The notes: a model not told the origin generated them from the letters alone. Numbered from the stretch's first letter, positions 15,935 through 26,339 are shown. The stretch is DNA of 64,000 nt from Paenibacillus sp. NFR01 (GCF_900111565.1 NZ_FOIK01000001.1:62001-126000), one strand, 5' to 3'. Program-made: numbers and translations.

Positions 15935-18900
15935 ATGAAGTGGGCGAAACGGGGTAAAAAAGCTTTTGCCATCTGGATGATCGCAGCGCTTGTACTCTCA
16001 AGCTTTACGTTTTATCCCCGGCAGGCGGCAGCAGAGGAAGAAACACGAACCGCAACTGTAGTAGGCGATTTCCAATCGGAGCTGCCCGGGGGAGGCGGGG
16101 ACTGGGATGTTGCATCCACGGTAACCAAAATGACCTATATGGGCGAGGGCTTGTATACGTTCACGGGGACATTGCCGCAAGGCAGCTACCAATACAAGAT
16201 TGCCATAGACGGCAAGTGGACGGAGAGTTACGGCAAAGGGCGTTACACTAAACCAGGTGTTACCGGGGACGGAAATATCGAATTTACGCTCACCGGCGAA
16301 ACCGCAGTGACGTTCTACTACAACGACATCACCAAGCGCATCGCCGATTCGACGTATTATAAGCCGGTGGAGCCGCGCCTGACGGGAACGCTGCAAAGCG
16401 AGCTCGGGGACCCGGCGGATTCGTCGCCGTCAGCGGCCGGGACCCTGTTGACCGATGCCGATTTTGACAACATATACGAACGGAAAGTAAACCTGCCGAA
16501 GGGCGACTATACTTACCAGATTTATGTTCCAGGCGCGAGTGCCGCAGAAGATGCGCTTTATCCTGCCGGTCCGCAGGACTTGAAGCTGCCGGTCGATGTG
16601 CCGGTGACGTTCAAGTACAACGCGAATGCCGATAGCCATGCGGTTAGCGCGACCTTCACGGTTCCAACCGAACCGGGCAAGGTTACGCCGGTGCCTGCCG
16701 GAAGCATTCGCCTGCATTATCAGCGCGCGGATGGCGATTACGACAATTGGGGGCTATGGGTATGGGCCGATGCTGCGGCGAATTCCGTGAATTGGCCGAC
16801 AGGAGCAACGCCATTCTCCAGTGAGCAAAAGGATTCTTTTGGCGCGTATGTCGACATTCCGCTGAAAGCGAATGCCCAGAAGTTATCTTTTCTCGTCATC
16901 GATAAAAAGGGTAACAAGGACGGAGACAACGACAATATTTTTACGATCAATACGCCGGAGACCAATGAAATCTGGTTTAAACAAGGGCTGAAGTCCGTAA
17001 CCCCTTACGAACCGGTTGATCTTGCAAAAGATACCGTCCGGATTCATTACACGAGGACGCTAGGGGATGAAGAAGGTTATGGCCTGTGGTTATGGGGAAA
17101 TGTAGCCACACCTTCCGAGAACAACGGACAATGGCCGAAGGGCGGCACTCCTTTTCCTAAGGAGAACCGCGACCGGTACGGCTTGTATGTGGACGTTCCG
17201 CTGACAACCGGGGCCAAAGAAATCGGGTTGATCGTCATGAAGCCGGCAACCGGCGACAAAGACGGCGACAATAAAACCTTCACGCTGCTGGATAAATACA
17301 ATCAGCTATGGCTCAAGCAAGGCGATCCCAACGTCTACGTTTCACCTTTCGGCGAAATGGCGGTGAATTTGTCGCAAGCAGAAGCGCTGTCGCTGAGCAA
17401 GCTGCAGCTTACGTTTACGACGACCAGCGGGTTGACCGCTGCGGGACTCGGCAGTGCCGTTACCGTGACGGACAAAGACAAAAAGCCGGTTGCGGTAAGC
17501 AAAGCAACGATCCGGTCGGGGACGGCGGTGGAGCTGGATACGGCGGCTTTTACTTTTAATCAGCTTCCGCTCCAGGTAACCTATAACGGCAAAACCGTAC
17601 CGGCTTCCTCCGGCTGGCGTCTGCTGGATTCGCTGTACAATTACACCGGCGATGACCTGGGGGCAACCTATAATGATTCAAGCAAATCGGCGCAGCTGAA
17701 GCTGTGGGCGCCGCTGGCCAGCAAGGTAACGGCGGTGTTTTATGACAAGGCCAACGCCAATACCGAGGTTGGGGAAATTGACCTGACTCAAGGAGAGAAA
17801 GGCGTCTGGTCCGCCACGGTTACACCATCCGACCTCGGAACAGGATTATCCGACGTTCGGGGCTATTACTACCAATACGAAGTGACCAATAATGGCGTCA
17901 TGAAAAAGGTGCTCGATCCTTACGCCAAGTCGATGGCCGTATTCACGGTGAATACAAAAGGTGAAGCAGGCGCAGACGGCGACACGGTCGGCAAAGCGGC
18001 GATCGTCGATCTGGACGAGACGAACCCGAAGGATTTTAAGGATTCTAAAGCCGATATCGACGGGTACGAGAAGCGGGAGGATGCCGTCATCTACGAGGTG
18101 CATATCCGCGACTTTACGTCCGATGCCGCCATCGAAAGCAGTCTGGACGGAGAACGCTGGGGCTCTTATGCGGCGTTTGCCAAAAAGCTGGATTATCTCA
18201 AATCCCTCGGCGTGACCCATATCCAGCTGTTGCCGGTCATGGCCTGGTACTACGGGGATGAGACGAAAGCCGGAAACCGAGAAGACGATTATTCGGCGCA
18301 AAACAATGAATACAACTGGGGATACGATCCGCAAAGTTATTTTTCGCCGGACGGAGCTTATTCAGAGAATCCAGCCGACCCTGAGCTGCGCATCAAAGAA
18401 CTGAAGAGCTTGATCGATGCCGTGCATGACGCGGGCATGGGCGTGATTCTGGACGTCGTTTACACGCATATGGCCAAAGCGGATTTCCTGAACGACATCG
18501 TGCCGAACTATTATGCGTTCCAGGACGCAAGCGGCAATTTCCTTGGCGATTTCGGCAACAATCTGGCTACCAGCCATCTGATGGCAGAGAAGCTGATGGT
18601 CGATTCGGTCAAATACTGGTTCAGCGAGTATAGAATCGACGGCATGCGGTTTGATATGATGGGCGATGCCACGGCGGAAACGGTTCAAGCGGCTTATAAT
18701 GCCGCAGCTTCGATTAATCCGAACGCGCTGTTCCTCGGCGAAGGCTGGGACACGTTCAAGGGCAACAAAGCAGACCCGGCGCTGGAGGGCAAAGGGGCGA
18801 CCCAAAAATGGATGAACCAGACGGACGACGTTGCCGTATTCTCCGATGAATTCCGCAACGAGCTGAAATCCGGCTATCCGGAAGAGGGCACAACCCGCTT

Positions 18901-21900
18901 TATTACGGGCGGCGCCCGTTCCATTGACACGATTATGAATAACATCAAAGCCCAGCCGTCCAACGTGACGGAAGACGATCCGGGCGATATCGTGAACTAC
19001 ATCGAGGCGCATGACAATCTGACGCTGCATGACGTCATTGCGAAGGCGATCAAAAAAGATCCGAAGACGAACGAGACGGAGATTCAAAAGCGGATTCGTC
19101 TTGGTAACATGCTGCTGTTCACCTCGCAGGGAACGGCGTTTATACAGGCGGGGCAGGAGTATGGCCGCACGAAGCAGTTGCTGGAAGACGACAGTATACC
19201 GGAGCAGAAATACGATGCTTTTAAAGACATAAACGGCCAAACTTTCGGCTATTTTATCAGCGATTCCTATGATTCTTCCGATGCGATCAACCATTTCGAT
19301 TGGGCAAAAGCCACCGATTCTACTGAATATCCGGTGCAAACGGAGACGGTTGCTTACACCGCTGGCCTGATCAAGCTGCGTAAATCGACCGACGCGTTCC
19401 GTCTCGGTGACCAGACGCTGGTGAATACGAACGTAAAATTGATCGATTCCCCGGAGGTCAATGATAACGATCTCATCATCGGTTACAGCAGCAGATCAAC
19501 CGACGGCACAGGGATTTACTATTCTTTCATAAACGGCGACAGCGTTTCGCGTACGTTGTCCTTGCCGGTTGATTTAACCGGCGGCGAAGTCGTCGTCGAC
19601 GACGACCAGGCGGGAACGGCGGCAATTCCGGCGAATGAGCAGAGCGGTTTTACATTGACGAACCATTCCATCGAGTTGAAGCCGCTAACTGCAGTTATCA
19701 TTAAGGTTGCGACCACCACTGACATACTTAAAAATCTGAGTTTGGATTCGTCAAGCTATACGCTGACCGTAGGCGATACCCATAAATCGGCAGTAAAAGC
19801 GATCTATGAGGAAGGCAGCGAGCGCAACGTTACGGGAAGCGCGGCCTATGTTTCCGATAAGCCGGAAGTGGCCTCTGTTACGAGCACTGGTGTCGTTAAA
19901 GGGCTTAAAGGCGGGACGGCGGTTATAACCGTCAGTTACGGCGGCAAGTCGGAGGCTATTACGGTTAAAGTCGTGCGCCCGGCGCTGGACAACAAGCGGT
20001 ACCTTGAGCTTACCTATACCCGTCCGGACCAAAATTACGGCGATTGGAACCTCTGGGTATGGGGGACCGGCGCGACCAACGACAAAATCAACTTCACCAA
20101 GTACGAGAACGGCAAGGCAAGCGCGTTGATCGAGCTGTCGCCGAACGCAACGTTGTTCGGGTTCCTGCTCCGCAAGGGCGAGGATTGGAATACGGCCCTG
20201 CAGGATATCAGCGACGACCGCGAGATTGCGCTGCCGGCTGGTGAGCAATACATCAAAGTCGATGTGACAAGTATGGTGAGAAATGTAGCGATGAAACCCG
20301 GGGTTACCGGACCGGTGCTGAATGACGGCGCTGCCCAATTCTTTTACCGAGATCCCGAGCTGTTCCGCATCGGAGACCTTACACCGATTACCGACATCAA
20401 AGTCAAAGTGGACGGACACGAATACCCGATGACTTATGATCCGGTGGGCGAATGGTATACGTATACGCTCAAAAATTTGAGCGAAGGCAAGCACGCCTAC
20501 ACTTATATCATTACAAAAGACGGCGAAACGAGCGAAATTGCCGATCCGAAAAATACGGTAGACGGCAAGTCGGCTTTTGAATACCGTAACCGGGACACGT
20601 CGGTATCCCTTTCGGCGGCAGTAAATCCGGGGGCGGTAAATGCCAACGAAAACGCGGTCCTGAAGGTAAACGTGGCCTCCGACCAGGCGCTTTCGCTGCG
20701 GGAGGGCTATCTGGATCTTACCCCGCTCGGCGGTCCGGCCAAAGCGGCACTGGATGTGGGGCTGCTGCAGCAGACGATCGCGGTGAAGGATTCCGTGACG
20801 GCGGGCAGCAAGCAGATTCCGGTTACCTTGATCGATAAGTATGGCAACAAATATACAACGGCTGCTACCGTTACGGTGAAATCCAGAGTATACACGGACA
20901 GCAAGCTTGATTTTGACTGGGATGAAGCCCGGATTTATTTTGCGCTGACCGATCGGTTCGCCGACGGAGATGCCACCAATAACAGCAATGTGGATAAAAC
21001 GCAGCTCGAAGCTTATCACGGCGGGGATTTCAAGGGCATGATCGATAAGCTGGATTACCTTAAGGAGCTGGGCATCAACACCTTGTGGATCTCACCGATC
21101 GTGGATAATATCGATTTCAACAAGGGCGCAGATTTCAACGGCACGCAATATGCTTACCACGGCTATTGGGCCAAGGATTTCACACAGCTCGACGAGCATC
21201 TCGGCGACATGGCGACCTTCAAGAAACTGATCGACGAGGCGCATAACCGGGGCATCAAAATCATGGTCGACGTCGTGCTGAACCATGTCGGCTACGGCTT
21301 GAAGGAAAGCGACAACTATCCGACGATTACGGCGGAGGACAAGGAGCGCTTTGACGGCATGCTGCGCAGCGACAATGTGTCGACAGACCAGAATGTGACC
21401 CAAGGCGAATTGGCCGGACTGCCGGATCTGATGACGGAGAAACCGGAAGTGCGTCAGGCCATTATTGATTGGCAGACCGGATGGCTGGACAATGCCCGGA
21501 CCGAACGCGGCGATACAATCGATTATTTCCGTGTCGATACCGTGAAGCATGTGGACAGCACGACCTGGAAAGCTTTTAAAAATGCGCTGACCGCCATCGA
21601 CCCAAGCTTCAAGCTCGTCGGCGAATATTACGGAGCGACCGTGTACGGCGACGGCGGCATGCTGCAGTCGGGGCAAATGGACAGCTTGCTGGATTTCGGC
21701 TTCAAGAAAAAGGCGCAGGCTTTTACCAATGGCAGCATCAACGCCGTTAACGCCTATCTCCAGGAACGCGAAGCCATGATCGATAACACGCGGATGATGG
21801 CGCAGTTCCTGAGCAGCCATGATGAAGACGGCTTCCTCTCGGAATACGTGGGCGGGGACGAAGGCAAGCTCAAAATCGCCGCCGCGCTGCAAATTACGGC

Positions 21901-23497
21901 CAAAGGCCAGCCGGTCATTTATTACGGCGAGGAGCTGGGCCAATCGGGCAAAACTGCAGGCGATCTGAGCCAAGGCAAGTTAAGCGAAAACCGCAAAGAT
22001 ATGCCATGGGGTCAGCTGACTGCCAAAGCGGCGCTGCATGACCACTACCAGAAGCTGCTGAACATCCGGGCGAAATTCTCCAAAGTGTTCTCGAAAGGCA
22101 CGCGCACGTACTTGGCGGGCACGGATGCCACGGGATATCTTGCCTTCAGCAAAGCTTACGAAGGTGTAAACGTAGTCACAGTCATCAATACCAAAACGGA
22201 AGCCGCATCCGCGGAAATTCCGGTGCCTTTTGCAGCGTTTTCGATCGTCAAAGACGAATACGGCGGCAATACGTACATCGTTCCGGCGGACCGTATTCTG
22301 AAGCTTCAGCTGCCAAGCAGAGACAATGGCGGTACGGTGATTTTGAGTTATGCCGGCATGGCTTCCGTTGTTACGGCGCCGGAGCCGCAAACGGTTAAAA
22401 CTGAAGAAGCGGTTACAGCCGAAACGTTGAAAAATATCAAAGACGGCAAAGCTTACGTCGAGCTGAAGACTGGTGCAGCCCTGCTGCCGCTGAATGCGGG
22501 AACGCTGCTTGGCGTAAGTCCACTGGTGTTAGGCATGGACGGCGTGGAAGTCACGCTGCCGGGCGAATTGCTTGCCGGTATCGGCGCGAGTCTGAGCGGC
22601 GCAGCCGCAGAGGGCGCCCAAATCCGTTTTGAAGCGCACCCGCTTGCGGCCAGTGCAGCAAGCACGCTGCTGAGCGGGCTGCAGGACAGCACGACGGCCA
22701 TTCAAGCCGTATCCAACATCTATGAATTCAAGCTGGCCGTTGTGAAAAAGGACGGCTCGTTGCTTCCGGTCTCCGCATTGGCGAAGCCGGTGACCTTGAC
22801 GTTCAAGCTGCAGGGCAGCCCGAACGCCAGCAAGCTTGGCGCCTATTACATCGGCGATAGCGGCGAGCTGACTTATGTGGGCGGTACGCTGAAGGACGGA
22901 ACGCTGACTGCAACCGTCCGCCATTTCAGCAAATACGCCGCGCTCGTCGTCGATAAATCCTTCAAGGATGTGCCGGCGGCGCATTGGGCGGCGGAGGCGA
23001 TCCAATCGCTGGCCGCCAAGCAGATCGTCACCGGCGTTACCGCGGCTGAATTTAAGCCGGCGGGCAACGTCACCCGCGCGGAATTCGCCGCGCTGCTCGT
23101 CCGCGCGCTGGGATTGCCGGCGGAAGGGCAAGCCGCGTTCGCCGACGTGAAAGCGGACGCCTGGTACTCCGCGTATGTGGCCGCGGCCGTGAAGAGCGGC
23201 ATCGTGGGCGGACGCGGCGCGGACATCTTCGCGCCGAACGAAGCGATTACCCGCGAGGAGATGGCCGCGATGGTCATCCGCGCGCTGGACGTGAAGCTGG
23301 GCAAGCAGCCGGAAATTACGGCTGCGGGTCGCGGCTTTGCCGACGCGGCTTCCGTGAGCGCCTGGGCGGCGGCGTATGTCAACGCCGCCGCAGCGCTCGG
23401 CCTCGTCGAAGGCCGGGCCGGCAACGTTTTTGCGCCGCAGGCGCTGATGACCCGTGCGGAAAGCGCGCAGGTCGTGTATAAGCTGCTGCGGCAATAG
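15935..23497 (+). CDS. Cell-surface amylopullulanase (pullulanase + alpha-amylase + 3 SLH)
   Basis: A 2,520-residue secreted enzyme. Approximate order: signal peptide 1-32 ending QAAA; two X25-type modules 40-250; two CBM41 starch-binding domains 256-365 and 368-475; CBM48-like 560-680; GH13 type I pullulanase 710-1250 with YNWGYDP (about 792), the nucleophile in GMRFDMM (about 903), acid in GEGWD and EAHDN; bacterial Ig-like 1265-1347; a third CBM41 1353-1450; a second GH13 catalytic domain, alpha-amylase, 1660-2130 with DVVLNH, YFRVD, GEYY and SSHDEDG; a linker; three SLH domains from about 2343. It would cut alpha-1,6 and alpha-1,4 bonds of starch or pullulan while bound to the cell wall. 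ATG 15935 has GGGAGG upstream; I rejected TTG 15824. Confidence 0.93.
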   Translation: MKWAKRGKKAFAIWMIAALVLSSFTFYPRQAAAEEETRTATVVGDFQSELPGGGGDWDVASTVTKMTYMGEGLYTFTGTLPQGSYQYKIAIDGKWTESYGKGRYTKPGVTGDGNIEFTLTGETAVTFYYNDITKRIADSTYYKPVEPRLTGTLQSELGDPADSSPSAAGTLLTDADFDNIYERKVNLPKGDYTYQIYVPGASAAEDALYPAGPQDLKLPVDVPVTFKYNANADSHAVSATFTVPTEPGKVTPVPAGSIRLHYQRADGDYDNWGLWVWADAAANSVNWPTGATPFSSEQKDSFGAYVDIPLKANAQKLSFLVIDKKGNKDGDNDNIFTINTPETNEIWFKQGLKSVTPYEPVDLAKDTVRIHYTRTLGDEEGYGLWLWGNVATPSENNGQWPKGGTPFPKENRDRYGLYVDVPLTTGAKEIGLIVMKPATGDKDGDNKTFTLLDKYNQLWLKQGDPNVYVSPFGEMAVNLSQAEALSLSKLQLTFTTTSGLTAAGLGSAVTVTDKDKKPVAVSKATIRSGTAVELDTAAFTFNQLPLQVTYNGKTVPASSGWRLLDSLYNYTGDDLGATYNDSSKSAQLKLWAPLASKVTAVFYDKANANTEVGEIDLTQGEKGVWSATVTPSDLGTGLSDVRGYYYQYEVTNNGVMKKVLDPYAKSMAVFTVNTKGEAGADGDTVGKAAIVDLDETNPKDFKDSKADIDGYEKREDAVIYEVHIRDFTSDAAIESSLDGERWGSYAAFAKKLDYLKSLGVTHIQLLPVMAWYYGDETKAGNREDDYSAQNNEYNWGYDPQSYFSPDGAYSENPADPELRIKELKSLIDAVHDAGMGVILDVVYTHMAKADFLNDIVPNYYAFQDASGNFLGDFGNNLATSHLMAEKLMVDSVKYWFSEYRIDGMRFDMMGDATAETVQAAYNAAASINPNALFLGEGWDTFKGNKADPALEGKGATQKWMNQTDDVAVFSDEFRNELKSGYPEEGTTRFITGGARSIDTIMNNIKAQPSNVTEDDPGDIVNYIEAHDNLTLHDVIAKAIKKDPKTNETEIQKRIRLGNMLLFTSQGTAFIQAGQEYGRTKQLLEDDSIPEQKYDAFKDINGQTFGYFISDSYDSSDAINHFDWAKATDSTEYPVQTETVAYTAGLIKLRKSTDAFRLGDQTLVNTNVKLIDSPEVNDNDLIIGYSSRSTDGTGIYYSFINGDSVSRTLSLPVDLTGGEVVVDDDQAGTAAIPANEQSGFTLTNHSIELKPLTAVIIKVATTTDILKNLSLDSSSYTLTVGDTHKSAVKAIYEEGSERNVTGSAAYVSDKPEVASVTSTGVVKGLKGGTAVITVSYGGKSEAITVKVVRPALDNKRYLELTYTRPDQNYGDWNLWVWGTGATNDKINFTKYENGKASALIELSPNATLFGFLLRKGEDWNTALQDISDDREIALPAGEQYIKVDVTSMVRNVAMKPGVTGPVLNDGAAQFFYRDPELFRIGDLTPITDIKVKVDGHEYPMTYDPVGEWYTYTLKNLSEGKHAYTYIITKDGETSEIADPKNTVDGKSAFEYRNRDTSVSLSAAVNPGAVNANENAVLKVNVASDQALSLREGYLDLTPLGGPAKAALDVGLLQQTIAVKDSVTAGSKQIPVTLIDKYGNKYTTAATVTVKSRVYTDSKLDFDWDEARIYFALTDRFADGDATNNSNVDKTQLEAYHGGDFKGMIDKLDYLKELGINTLWISPIVDNIDFNKGADFNGTQYAYHGYWAKDFTQLDEHLGDMATFKKLIDEAHNRGIKIMVDVVLNHVGYGLKESDNYPTITAEDKERFDGMLRSDNVSTDQNVTQGELAGLPDLMTEKPEVRQAIIDWQTGWLDNARTERGDTIDYFRVDTVKHVDSTTWKAFKNALTAIDPSFKLVGEYYGATVYGDGGMLQSGQMDSLLDFGFKKKAQAFTNGSINAVNAYLQEREAMIDNTRMMAQFLSSHDEDGFLSEYVGGDEGKLKIAAALQITAKGQPVIYYGEELGQSGKTAGDLSQGKLSENRKDMPWGQLTAKAALHDHYQKLLNIRAKFSKVFSKGTRTYLAGTDATGYLAFSKAYEGVNVVTVINTKTEAASAEIPVPFAAFSIVKDEYGGNTYIVPADRILKLQLPSRDNGGTVILSYAGMASVVTAPEPQTVKTEEAVTAETLKNIKDGKAYVELKTGAALLPLNAGTLLGVSPLVLGMDGVEVTLPGELLAGIGASLSGAAAEGAQIRFEAHPLAASAASTLLSGLQDSTTAIQAVSNIYEFKLAVVKKDGSLLPVSALAKPVTLTFKLQGSPNASKLGAYYIGDSGELTYVGGTLKDGTLTATVRHFSKYAALVVDKSFKDVPAAHWAAEAIQSLAAKQIVTGVTAAEFKPAGNVTRAEFAALLVRALGLPAEGQAAFADVKADAWYSAYVAAAVKSGIVGGRGADIFAPNEAITREEMAAMVIRALDVKLGKQPEITAAGRGFADAASVSAWAAAYVNAAAALGLVEGRAGNVFAPQALMTRAESAQVVYKLLRQ

Positions 23498-23517
23498 GAT
23501 TGGCCGCAGCATGAGCG

Positions 23518-23539
23518 ACAACGGCAGAAATGCCGTTGT
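23518..23539 (+). terminator. Hairpin after the amylopullulanase gene
   Basis: ACAACGGCA, loop GAAA, TGCCGTTGT: a perfect 9-bp stem with a stable tetraloop but little T run. It may protect the 3' end or act with the next terminator. Confidence 0.5.
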
Positions 23540-23578
23540 TGGCGCGTCCCGCGCGTCGCTGGTGCCCCGCACTTAAAC

Positions 23579-23628
23579 AAATGACCTCATCGTCACTTAT
23601 CGGTGGAGATGAGGTCATTTTTATTCTT
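23579..23628 (+). terminator. Intrinsic terminator of the amylopullulanase gene
   Basis: A perfect 13-bp stem (23579-23591 with 23608-23620) followed by a T-rich tract. Confidence 0.85.
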
Positions 23629-23649
23629 TTCAACCCCCGCAAAACTTGC

Positions 23650-23785
23650 TCCGTTGCATTTCGTACAGCAGATTCGCTCAGAAACGCAGTCATTTCCGAA
23701 TCCATTGCAGATTGTGCCACAGATTTCGGCGTATGGGGCTGAAACGGGGCAGAATCGGAAAATCCGTTGCGCATAATGCAACGAA
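23650..23785. repeat. Three degenerate repeats with TCCGTTGCA core
   Basis: TCCGTTGCATTTCGTACAGC at 23650, TCCATTGCAGATTGTGCCAC at 23701 and TCCGTTGCGCATAATGCAAC at 23763 are related. The first two continue with AGATT-type sequence. An inverted relative occurs at about 33233-33292. This looks like an interspersed intergenic repeat family. Confidence 0.5.
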
Positions 23786-23860
23786 GCCCACAGAACCAGG
23801 GACGGGTTTGTTGCAGCGATTGAAGCGAAAGCGCGAATATAGCATACGGTCAGATAAAAA

Positions 23861-23904
23861 AAGGAGAGTCCCGAGCAGCCGGTTATGGCGTCGGGACTCT
23901 CCTT
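23861..23904 (-). terminator. Bidirectional terminator
   Basis: A perfect 14-bp stem (23861-23874 with 23891-23904), with seven A on the left and a T-rich right flank. On the minus strand it ends the neopullulanase transcript. Confidence 0.88.
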
Positions 23905-23929
23905 ATTTTATTAGATCTTTCAATGCCGT

Positions 23930-25675
23930 CTACAGATTCGCCTTAAGAATCGCGTAGCCGAAGGCTGGCAGTTTCACCGATAGCTTGCCGCGTTCGGCAC
24001 GGTAAGCCTGGCCGGTGAAGAGCTCTTCCCAGTTCCGCTCCTCGACATCGAGGCGGAAAGTCTGGGAGGTCTGCTCGGTGTTGATGAGCACGATCAGCAT
24101 GTCATCGCCCAGCACGCGCTCATAGGCCAGCTTGGTGCCCTGGCGTCCTGCCTCCAGGAATGCGAAGCTGCCGGTACGCAGCGCCGGATGCGCGGCGCGG
24201 ATTTGGATCAGCGTGCGGTAGTAATCGAACAGCCCGCGGTCCTGCTTAGCCGGATCCCATTCCATGCATTTGCGGCAGCCCGGATCGCCTTCGCCGTCCA
24301 TGCCGATTTCATCCCCGTAATAGATGCACGGCGTTCCCATAAAGGTGAACTGGAACAGGGCAGAGAGTTTCAGCTTGTTTTTGTCGCCGCCGGCCAGGGT
24401 CAGAAGGCGCGGAGTGTCATGGCTGTCCAGCAGGTTGAAGGCTACTTCGCTCGCCTGCAGCGGATAACGGGACAGCTGCTTGCCGATGGCGTTGGCGAAA
24501 CCTTCCGCATCCAGCGTTTCATGCACGAAGAAATCGAGCACGGCATCGGTGAACGGATAGTTCATAACCGCGTCGAACTTGTCGCCTTCCAGCCAAGGAG
24601 CCGATTCATGCCAGATCTCGCCGAGAATATAGGCTTCCGGGTTGGCGCGTTTAACCACCTTGCGGAAGTCCCGCCAGAATTCGTGGTCGACCTCATTGGC
24701 GACGTCGAGGCGCCAGCCGTCAATGCCAACATCCTTGATCCAGTATTCGGCCACTTTCAGGAGATAAGCTTTAACCTCCGGATGTTCCGTGTTCAGCTTT
24801 GGCATTTTCGGTTCGAACGCAAAAGCGTCATAGTTCGGAATATCGTTTTCCACCTTCAGCGGGAATTCGCGGACATGGAACCAGTCTTTGTACGGGGAGG
24901 CTTCGCCTTTCTCCAGGACGTCGACGAACGGCGCGAACGTACGGCCCGAATGATTGAATACGGCGTCAAGCAGCACGCGAATGCCGCGCTTGTGACAGGC
25001 GTCGACCAGCTTCTTGAGCGTAGCCACATCGCCGAAATGCGGGTCAACCTGCATGTAATCTTCGGTGTCGTATTTATGGTTCGTCGTTGCCGTGAAGATC
25101 GGGGTAAAATAAATGCCGGTAATGCCCAGCTCGCTCAGATGGTCGAGATGGTCGATAACGCCCTGCAGATCTCCGCCGAAGAAATTATCCGGGCGCGGCG
25201 TTCCGCCCCACGGCAGCACATTTTCCGGGTCCAAGCTGTGGTCGCCGTTCGCGAACCGTTCGGGGAAAATCTGATAAAATACCGCATCCTTTACCCAAGC
25301 CGGCGGTGTAAACACATCCACGGGGTTGATGAACGGGAACTCGAACAGCCGGTTCGGATTGGCCGGACGGTCCGTTTGAAAGTCGTTTTCCGTCATCCAG
25401 ACGCGTTCATGATCCTTTTGCAGCAGGAATCCGTATTTCAGGCGGCGGTACAGCGGCACCGATTCGCATTCCCAGTAATCGAACATGGCGTCGGAGGTGA
25501 ACAGCTTCATCGGAATCAGCTCTTTGGTGTCCTCCCAGGCATATTTATCGCCGGCATAGGCGAAAACCTCGGTTAAATCTCCCTTTTTGGCCCGGAGACG
25601 GAGATGGATAGTCCGGTAATCATAAGCATAAGACCAGTTCAAACGCGGGCGGTGATAAACAGCTTCAAGTAACAT
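23930..25675 (-). CDS. Neopullulanase/cyclomaltodextrinase/maltogenic amylase (GH13_20)
   Basis: A 581-residue cytoplasmic enzyme without signal peptide. Residues 1-120 are the N-terminal CBM34-type domain that mediates dimerisation in this subfamily. The GH13 barrel shows DAVFYQIFPERFANGD, DAVFNHSG, the nucleophile D324 in GWRLDVANE, the acid E353 in GEIWH, and the third acid in LLDSHDTPR. It would hydrolyse imported maltodextrins or cyclodextrins to maltose and glucose for the maltose phosphorylase. The three family names cannot be told apart from sequence alone. The ATG follows AGGAGG with 6 bp spacing. Confidence 0.93.
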   Translation of the reverse strand: MLLEAVYHRPRLNWSYAYDYRTIHLRLRAKKGDLTEVFAYAGDKYAWEDTKELIPMKLFTSDAMFDYWECESVPLYRRLKYGFLLQKDHERVWMTENDFQTDRPANPNRLFEFPFINPVDVFTPPAWVKDAVFYQIFPERFANGDHSLDPENVLPWGGTPRPDNFFGGDLQGVIDHLDHLSELGITGIYFTPIFTATTNHKYDTEDYMQVDPHFGDVATLKKLVDACHKRGIRVLLDAVFNHSGRTFAPFVDVLEKGEASPYKDWFHVREFPLKVENDIPNYDAFAFEPKMPKLNTEHPEVKAYLLKVAEYWIKDVGIDGWRLDVANEVDHEFWRDFRKVVKRANPEAYILGEIWHESAPWLEGDKFDAVMNYPFTDAVLDFFVHETLDAEGFANAIGKQLSRYPLQASEVAFNLLDSHDTPRLLTLAGGDKNKLKLSALFQFTFMGTPCIYYGDEIGMDGEGDPGCRKCMEWDPAKQDRGLFDYYRTLIQIRAAHPALRTGSFAFLEAGRQGTKLAYERVLGDDMLIVLINTEQTSQTFRLDVEERNWEELFTGQAYRAERGKLSVKLPAFGYAILKANL

Positions 25676-26282
25676 ATGTACCTCCTAATGATTGAATTCT
25701 GTGATTTTTGAAGTAAAAGCGGGTTTCTGCGGCGGCCGGACCCTTTTCCCGGTCTTCTTTGCGAGTGCATATTATTGGGAATAACTGATAATTAATATTG
25801 AATGTGGAAAATAACATTCTGATTGCACACGTAGCGCAACTATTATGCCAGTATTGCACAATTTTCGCCCATCACAAAAAGGCACAACCGTCTCCGGGAA
25901 AGCTTGTCCGAGGTTGTACCTGATCAGTTACATTGCCTTTGTATTGGAAAAGGACCGGAATAGGCCGAGGCTATCGCAGTGCAGGAACCGCTAATAATGG
26001 TTTGGATTATAGCATGGATATTTTGAGCATACAATACTCTTGTACAAACAATTGCACAATTTTTCACAGCCAAAAAACCGGTTTCATTTCGCACATATTT
26101 CGAAGGATTTATCAAAAATGGAGAGGGGGTTCCCTTAAAAAGGCTTCCGCTTGCCTGAGAATTGCTGCCAGAAACGAATTGAATAGAGAAAGTGGGCGAA
26201 AATAAGAGGAATCGTGTAAAAGAGGAGGTAAAAGTATAATTTTATGCAATAAATCGTTCTAAATGGCTGAATTGACTATGTG

Positions 26283-26292
26283 CAAACGTTTT
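26283..26292 (+). promoter_or_regulatory. Operator-like site before mdxE
   Basis: CAAACGTTTT differs from the CAAACGTTTG operator by one base. It directly overlaps the -35 box of the predicted promoter. Confidence 0.5.
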
Positions 26293-26318
26293 TACAATTA
26301 CCATTCCTGTTGTATTAT
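26291..26318 (+). promoter_or_regulatory. mdxEFG promoter
   Basis: TTTACA (26291-26296), 16 bp, TATTAT (26313-26318), each matching consensus at 5 of 6 positions. The leader would be about 230 nt. Confidence 0.6.
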
Positions 26319-26331
26319 GAATTTAGAAGTG

Positions 26332-26339
26332 AAGCGCTT
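26332..26339. promoter_or_regulatory. AAGCGCTT palindrome, cre-like
   Basis: It lies about 10 bp after the predicted transcript start of mdxE. A further palindrome, TTTGCGCAAA, is at 26414-26423. Confidence 0.4.

Larger units (their letters stand above)
23498..23929. other. Intergenic region with terminators and a repeat block
   Basis: No gene is supported. It holds a small hairpin, two strong terminators facing the convergent amylase genes, and a block of three related short repeats at 23650-23785. Confidence 0.65.

Noticed and set aside
25881..25920. Hairpin GGCACAACC/GGTTGTACC followed by T run on the minus strand
   Set aside because: The stem has a mismatch and a long loop, and no minus-strand gene ends there, so I do not call it a terminator.
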